A stretch of DNA of 64,000 nt from NCBI RefSeq assembly GCF_004118155.1, contig NZ_SAIQ01000004.1, forward strand, positions 186,001 through 250,000. The letters run 5' to 3'. Each line of letters starts with the position of its first letter. The first letter of the stretch is position 1. The translations under genes were made by a program, and so were the position numbers. The notes under the pieces were generated by a model. The model was not told the origin of the DNA and made no database searches. It saw nothing but the letters and a program-made list of their open reading frames with translations. Below are positions 60,251 through 64,000 of this stretch, in pieces. The DNA is from Edaphocola flava (GTDB lineage: Bacteria; Bacteroidota; Bacteroidia; Chitinophagales; Chitinophagaceae).

Positions 60251-61400
60251 ATGATTGTGTATATTGATTGACCATAGTACTAATGTATTGAATCATCTCC
60301 TCCTCCATCTCTGTATGTATCGGTAGCGATAAAACAGTTCTGGATAATTGCTCCGAAACCGGGAGTTGTAGTCCGGCAGGCACAAAAGGCTTCATAGCCT
60401 CCTGCATGTGGCAGGGCACAGGATAGTAGATCATGCTGGGAATACCCGCTTCCTTAAGCCTGGCCTGTAATTGTGCCCGATTGATATGCCCGGCCAGTTG
60501 CATCGTGTACTGATGGTATACATGTGTAACCTTCGGATCTTTGTATGGAGTTTTGATATTAGGATTCTCTGCAAAAGCAGTATTATATTGCTCCGCAACA
60601 GCAATGCGTGCGGCACAGTACTGATCCAGTTGTGGCAGCTTCACCCTTAAGATTGCGGCCTGTATAGTATCCAGTCTGCTGTTACAGCCAATGCGTTCAT
60701 GATGGTATTTCTTTTGCTGACCATGATTGGCGATCATATTCATTGCAGTAAAGAGTGCTTCATCATTAGTAAATAATGCACCGCCATCTCCATAACAGCC
60801 TAAGTTTTTAGAAGGGAAGAATGAAGTAGATGCCATATGTCCCATCGTTCCGGTATGGACTGTTCGTCCGTCAGCAAAAGTATAACTGCCGCCCAGCGCC
60901 TGTGCATTATCTTCTATAATAGCAATATTATGCTGCTGCGCCAGTTGCAGTAAAGACTCCATATCGGCCGACTGTCCGAACAGGTGTACCGGCACAATAG
61001 CGCGGGTACGCGCCGTAATCGCTCGTGCTACCGCTTCAATACTGATATTAAACGTATCAGGATCTACATCTACAAATACCGGTTTCAGTCCCAGCAAGGC
61101 AATAACCTCTGCAGTCGCAAAATAAGTGAATGAGGGCGTGATAACTTCATCGCCGGGTTGCAGATCCAGCGCCATCAGTGCAATCTGTAGTGCATCTGTA
61201 CCATTGGCACAAGGCACAACATGCGCAGCACCAGTGTAGCTTGCCAGTTCCCCTGCAAAATCCTGAACAGCACGCCCTTTAATAAACGCAGTACTGTCAA
61301 TGACCTCCTGTATGGCCGCATCCACGGCTGTTTTGATGTGAAGATATTGTCCTTTAAGGTCTACCATTTGTATGGCAGCAGCTGGTTTTACGGGTGTCAT
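60249..61400 (-). CDS. DegT/DnrJ/EryC1/StrS-family aminotransferase
   Basis: 383 residues from the ATG at 61398-61400; an upstream in-frame extension lacks conserved sequence. The opening IQMVDLKGQY and the PLP lysine in FFPSKNLGCYGDGGALFT identify the sugar aminotransferase family, which transaminates keto-sugar nucleotides for surface polysaccharides. CANGTDALQIALMAL and IIEDNAQALGG also fit. No other sugar genes are adjacent. Confidence 0.9.
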   Translation of the reverse strand: MTPVKPAAAIQMVDLKGQYLHIKTAVDAAIQEVIDSTAFIKGRAVQDFAGELASYTGAAHVVPCANGTDALQIALMALDLQPGDEVITPSFTYFATAEVIALLGLKPVFVDVDPDTFNISIEAVARAITARTRAIVPVHLFGQSADMESLLQLAQQHNIAIIEDNAQALGGSYTFADGRTVHTGTMGHMASTSFFPSKNLGCYGDGGALFTNDEALFTAMNMIANHGQQKKYHHERIGCNSRLDTIQAAILRVKLPQLDQYCAARIAVAEQYNTAFAENPNIKTPYKDPKVTHVYHQYTMQLAGHINRAQLQARLKEAGIPSMIYYPVPCHMQEAMKPFVPAGLQLPVSEQLSRTVLSLPIHTEMEEEMIQYISTMVNQYTQS

Positions 61401-61468
61401 ATGGGTATGTATATATGCGTGTGATCGGGTGTACAAAAGTAACGAAAACAATAGTTATTCTGGTATCT

Positions 61469-61496
61469 AAAAAAGCCCCGGATAGAGATCCGGGGC
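61469..61496 (-). terminator. Terminator of the riboswitch-controlled gene
   Basis: On the minus strand GCCCCGGAT / ATCCGGGGC stem with loop CTCT, then six Ts. It separates the T9SS protein gene from the DegT gene. Confidence 0.88.
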
Positions 61497-61523
61497 GTAC
61501 TTGTGTATAAATCTAGAGGTGTA

Positions 61524-63293
61524 TTACTTTCTGGAAATAATTATTTTCTGAGTCAGTATTTCAGTGCTTCCTTTTTTGCTGATATGCAGTACATATACAC
61601 CTTGTGGCAGCTGTGCTACCGGCAAGCTAATCTCACTGCCAGTTGCAGTCTGGTTCAGCCATTGCTTGCCTATCATATCGGTCAGGCTGATGCTGTAGGT
61701 GCCGCCGTTTTGATTCAGGCTGATGTGCAATGCATTATTGGCCGGGTTAGGATAGATACGGGCTGCTGCCAGTACCGCATCTTTTACACCCGTACCACCA
61801 CAGATCACATGCAGTTGCTGTGTTTGTGTGCTGCTGTTGCCCGATGGATCGGTATAAGTCCACGTAATGACATAGTTACCCGCTTGTGTATAGGTCAGAG
61901 AGTCGGTAGTAGCTGTGATAGTGCCACCGCAATTATCTGTAGCTTCAGGGGCCACCAGTACATACGGACAGTTTCCTTCCAGGTTAGGCAGGGTATCTGC
62001 TACTGCAACCGGGGCAATAGTATCCTGTATGGTTACCTGCTGCTGCTGGCTTATGGTATTGTTGCCGGATGTATAGGTCCAGTTTACCGTGTAGGTACCC
62101 GGTGTATTATAACTAACCGGATCATTTGTCGTAGCGGTAATGGTATTCAAATCGTAGGTCGCCGTAGGTGCGGTCAGGGTTGTATCGCAGGCTGCATAAA
62201 CATGCAGCAGGGCAGTAGTGTCCCAGCTCGGAGTATAGATCCAGGTATGCAGGATCAGTTCATTTGCAATATGCCCTTCTACAGAACCGGAATCAATACG
62301 CTGATAAGTGGTACCATCTACGATTTCATACATAGAAGGAACCGCATAGTTGCCGACAGCAGCTATCGCAAAATCGCCGGATACCGGGTCTACGCCAAAT
62401 GCTTTACCATAGAATATGCTGAAGGAGTTACCCGGCAGTGTTGTGGTATATACTGCTGTGGTCGGTAATACCGGGCTGGTAATGCTGTATGCGTGTATGC
62501 TGGTACCGGATACAAAATATAATTTGTTTGCACCATAACGCAGCAGTTTTGCATTGGTCACACCAGTCAGGGTGATTGGTGTATTGAGCAGGTCATTGCT
62601 GGCAGGCTCCATTTTTACAATGGTAGATACGTTGGCTACTTTACCCAGCAGCCAGATGCAGTTGCGTACCGAGTCATATTCCATACCAGCAATGCTGCCT
62701 AGTCCGGGTAGAATGGTGCCAGTTACCGTATTGGTTGCGGTATCCACTTTTACAATCTTACTGCCGATAGCAATGTACATATATCCATTGGCCGGAACCA
62801 TATAGCTTGCATAAGAAGACAGGGCAGAGGCCGGATCGATTACCGGAACAACGGTATTATTGGTGAGATCAACCATAGAAAAAGGGTTAGCCCCGGTTGC
62901 CTTACTTACATAAGCCTTAGTATTACTTGCTTTGCCAAGACACTGAATACCAGCGCCGAAGGTGGCATTATTAAAAGTAGCTATAGTGTCAAAACCAGGG
63001 AAGGTAGTGATGGCCATTTTGGTGGTTGCAGCACCCTTACCGCAAAGAATGGCTTTGTTTCCGAAGATCTCAAAATCCTGTAGTACATCGATACCCACAG
63101 TAGCATTTGCGATCTGGTATAATGGCCCTTCGGTTGCCATAAATGAAGAGCCGGTCTTACTTACCTTATAGACATCACCATTGGGTGTACCGTAGTTGCC
63201 CTCGGCAACAACGTGCAGGGAGAAATTTTTGACTTGAGCCTGGGCCCACTGAAAACTGCATACAGCCGCAGCCAGAAAAAGTAACTTTTTCAT
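61524..63293 (-). CDS. T9SS-sorted BtuG/DUF5074-like surface protein under B12 riboswitch
   Basis: 589 residues. After a signal peptide (to QAQ) the protein begins LHVVAEGNYGTPNGDVYKVSK (residues 27-47), resembling the EGN-G-NG start of DUF5074/BtuG-like propellers; repeated blade-like strands run to about residue 345 (IGSKIVKVDTATNTVTGTI, VRNCIWLLGKVANVSTIVKME). Two HYR/Ig-like domains follow (about 350-500), then a type A T9SS sorting domain (ARIYPNPANNALHISL to QKIIISRK). BtuG proteins capture B12 at the surface for the BtuB receptor. The cobalamin riboswitch upstream supports that role; ligand binding is inferred. No btuB is adjacent. Confidence 0.78.
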   Translation of the reverse strand: MKKLLFLAAAVCSFQWAQAQVKNFSLHVVAEGNYGTPNGDVYKVSKTGSSFMATEGPLYQIANATVGIDVLQDFEIFGNKAILCGKGAATTKMAITTFPGFDTIATFNNATFGAGIQCLGKASNTKAYVSKATGANPFSMVDLTNNTVVPVIDPASALSSYASYMVPANGYMYIAIGSKIVKVDTATNTVTGTILPGLGSIAGMEYDSVRNCIWLLGKVANVSTIVKMEPASNDLLNTPITLTGVTNAKLLRYGANKLYFVSGTSIHAYSITSPVLPTTAVYTTTLPGNSFSIFYGKAFGVDPVSGDFAIAAVGNYAVPSMYEIVDGTTYQRIDSGSVEGHIANELILHTWIYTPSWDTTALLHVYAACDTTLTAPTATYDLNTITATTNDPVSYNTPGTYTVNWTYTSGNNTISQQQQVTIQDTIAPVAVADTLPNLEGNCPYVLVAPEATDNCGGTITATTDSLTYTQAGNYVITWTYTDPSGNSSTQTQQLHVICGGTGVKDAVLAAARIYPNPANNALHISLNQNGGTYSISLTDMIGKQWLNQTATGSEISLPVAQLPQGVYVLHISKKGSTEILTQKIIISRK

Positions 63294-63417
63294 TGTATTC
63301 TATTAAAATTTAGACGACAAAATTCAATGCGGAGTGATACAGTAATGCGGAACCATGATGGGATACATGACTATATTATCGTTTTTTCTCCGAAAACTTA
63401 ATATACAAATGCGTGAA

Positions 63418-63568
63418 GGCAGGTCTCCTGGCTTGATCCGGACATATCACCTTCCCATCAATTATGACAGTGGTATTGCAGATATGACCTTGTAGCGGAT
63501 CTTACAGTTGCGGGAACAGCTCTCGATTATCACGAGATTCCCTATTAATTCTTATAGAAAGAAACCTT
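63418..63568 (-). promoter_or_regulatory. Cobalamin (adenosylcobalamin-type) riboswitch
   Basis: On the minus strand the conserved blocks appear in order: AATAGGGAATC, a GTGATAAT hairpin loop, GCTGTTCCCGCAACTGTAA (B12 box, core at 63504-63514), CCACTG, GATGGGAAGGTG, and GCCAGGAGACCTGCC (63418-63432). These are the hallmark elements of the cobalamin riboswitch. It ends about 125 nt before the ATG of the T9SS protein gene. I see no clear intrinsic terminator in the leader, so control of translation is more likely. Expression should fall when cobalamin is abundant. Confidence 0.92.
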
Positions 63569-63576
63569 CGGCGGCG

Positions 63577-63584
63577 CGAAGATA
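63577..63584 (-). promoter_or_regulatory. Likely promoter -7 element ahead of the riboswitch
   Basis: TATCTTCG on the minus strand differs from TAnnTTTG at one base and lies just upstream of the riboswitch, with a T-rich stretch about 20 bp further upstream. Confidence 0.4.
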
Positions 63585-63616
63585 CTAAAGAATGGCTGGT
63601 ATAAAAAATGTACACA

Positions 63617-63652
63617 TAAAAAAAGCAACAGTACACCTACTGCTGCTTTTTG
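63617..63652. terminator. Hairpin beside repeat copy D
   Basis: AAAAAGCA-CAG / CTG-TGCTTTTT stem with a short loop and T-run, upstream of the riboswitch promoter. It may end a gene beyond the window's repeat or insulate the locus. Confidence 0.5.
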
Positions 63653-63669
63653 GCTTTTTAAATTTTGTA

Positions 63670-64000
63670 TACTGACTATCCGCATGTAGTAACCTATTTT
63701 CTTCGTCCTTTTGTCCGGCAACAAAAGGACCAAAAATGCCTTTGTTTTCATCAAGGCGATTGCATAGCACCGCCATTTTGTACCGTTGCGTGCATTGATC
63801 GTCTGAGCTTAACGTGTGATGCGTTCGCAGCTCCAACCAAAATGGCTATCGCTGTGATGAAAACAATAAGCGATCCGTACAAGTACAGATCGCTTAGAAA
63901 GGCCTTATAAATCCGGCGTCAAGAAAATCATTGGCTCGGTCGATAAAGTCGGAAACCATTGTCTGAACGAAGCGAGTCTGGTTTGCGACCGACCGACACA
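63670..64000 (+). repeat. Dispersed intergenic repeat, copy D, cut by window edge
   Basis: Nearly identical to copy B from the CCTTTTGTCCGGCAACAAAAGG hairpin through the GACCGACCGACACA point where the window ends. It has a small deletion around 63830 relative to B. The rest of the copy lies outside the window. Confidence 0.88.

Noticed and set aside
61503-62468. 321-codon open frame antisense to the T9SS propeller-like protein
   Set aside because: It covers the well-supported minus-strand gene and its terminator, has no domain and is a mirror of Thr/Val-rich coding.
1-64000. tRNA, rRNA, insertion sequence, prophage or integrase genes
   Set aside because: I looked for these on both strands and saw none; no transposase or integrase motifs and no cloverleaf-like intergenic segment.

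Overview
The window looks like a chromosomal segment of a Bacteroidota bacterium, most probably Chitinophagaceae or a close relative. The basis is the gene content: type IX secretion (T9SS) PorU and PorV, several proteins with T9SS C-terminal sorting domains (type A and type B), a TonB receptor with a carboxypeptidase-like N-terminus, DUF4249, DUF4292 and DUF4382 lipoproteins, LytS/LytTR two-component systems, and many promoters with the Bacteroidota -7 element TAnnTTTG. I see no tRNA, rRNA, CRISPR array, transposase or phage gene. Almost all of the window is ordinary chromosome. The accessory-like parts are four copies of a dispersed non-coding repeat, a 21-bp tandem repeat array and some duplicated intergenic DNA.

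Layout. 1-4.8 kb (minus strand): an outer-membrane barrel gene broken by an 11-bp tandem duplication, an intact barrel paralogue, a lipoprotein, paaB-paaC without paaA, and a secreted protein of the family often labelled asparagine synthetase B. 4.9-8.6 kb: nucleotidyltransferase, TPR lipoprotein, DUF4292 lipoprotein. 8.7-13.8 kb: porU and porV. 14-18 kb: ispF, thiL, a Spy-like protein, a T9SS type B domain with almost no passenger, a GNAT, a zinc-ribbon protein and a NADAR protein. 18.6-24.4 kb (minus): lytic transglycosylase, then a six-gene run thioredoxin-rlmB-DUF4249-deoC-SPOR-M20 peptidase. 24.5-26.7 kb: carA and L-threonine dehydrogenase. 26.7-27.6 kb: repeats. 27.7-32.6 kb: FAD oxidoreductase, then a copper cassette (Cys/His-rich protein, HMA-DUF3347 protein, multicopper oxidase fused to a barrel-like domain). 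32.7-38.6 kb: SGNH-PKD-T9SS protein, a barrel protein, an M4 protease with T9SS domain and an unrecognised secreted protein. 38.7-42.6 kb: hmgA and a thioesterase, ctaA, a DNA alkylation repair protein and a small secreted protein. 42.8-53.6 kb: two LytS/LytTR operons separated by dciA and a ZIP transporter. 53.8-58.4 kb: an orphan histidine kinase, two PfkB kinases and pyruvate kinase. 58.8-64 kb: two secreted or lipoprotein genes, a DegT aminotransferase, and a T9SS-sorted propeller-like protein preceded by a cobalamin riboswitch.

How the genes work together. PorU and PorV export and anchor T9SS cargo. The window itself carries four likely cargo proteins: the SGNH hydrolase, the M4 protease, the riboswitch-controlled protein and the bare type B domain. 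The most interesting locus is the last one. A clear adenosylcobalamin-type riboswitch sits directly upstream of a secreted protein with a DUF5074/BtuG-like beginning and a T9SS anchor, which suggests a surface B12-capture protein delivered by T9SS rather than as a lipoprotein. The second main observation concerns the two LytS/LytTR operons. Each is preceded by a pair of direct repeats with a 21-bp period, ending the same distance (31 bp) from a -7-like element, as expected for LytTR operators. The first operon also encodes a LytS paralogue whose phospho-acceptor histidine is replaced by alanine.
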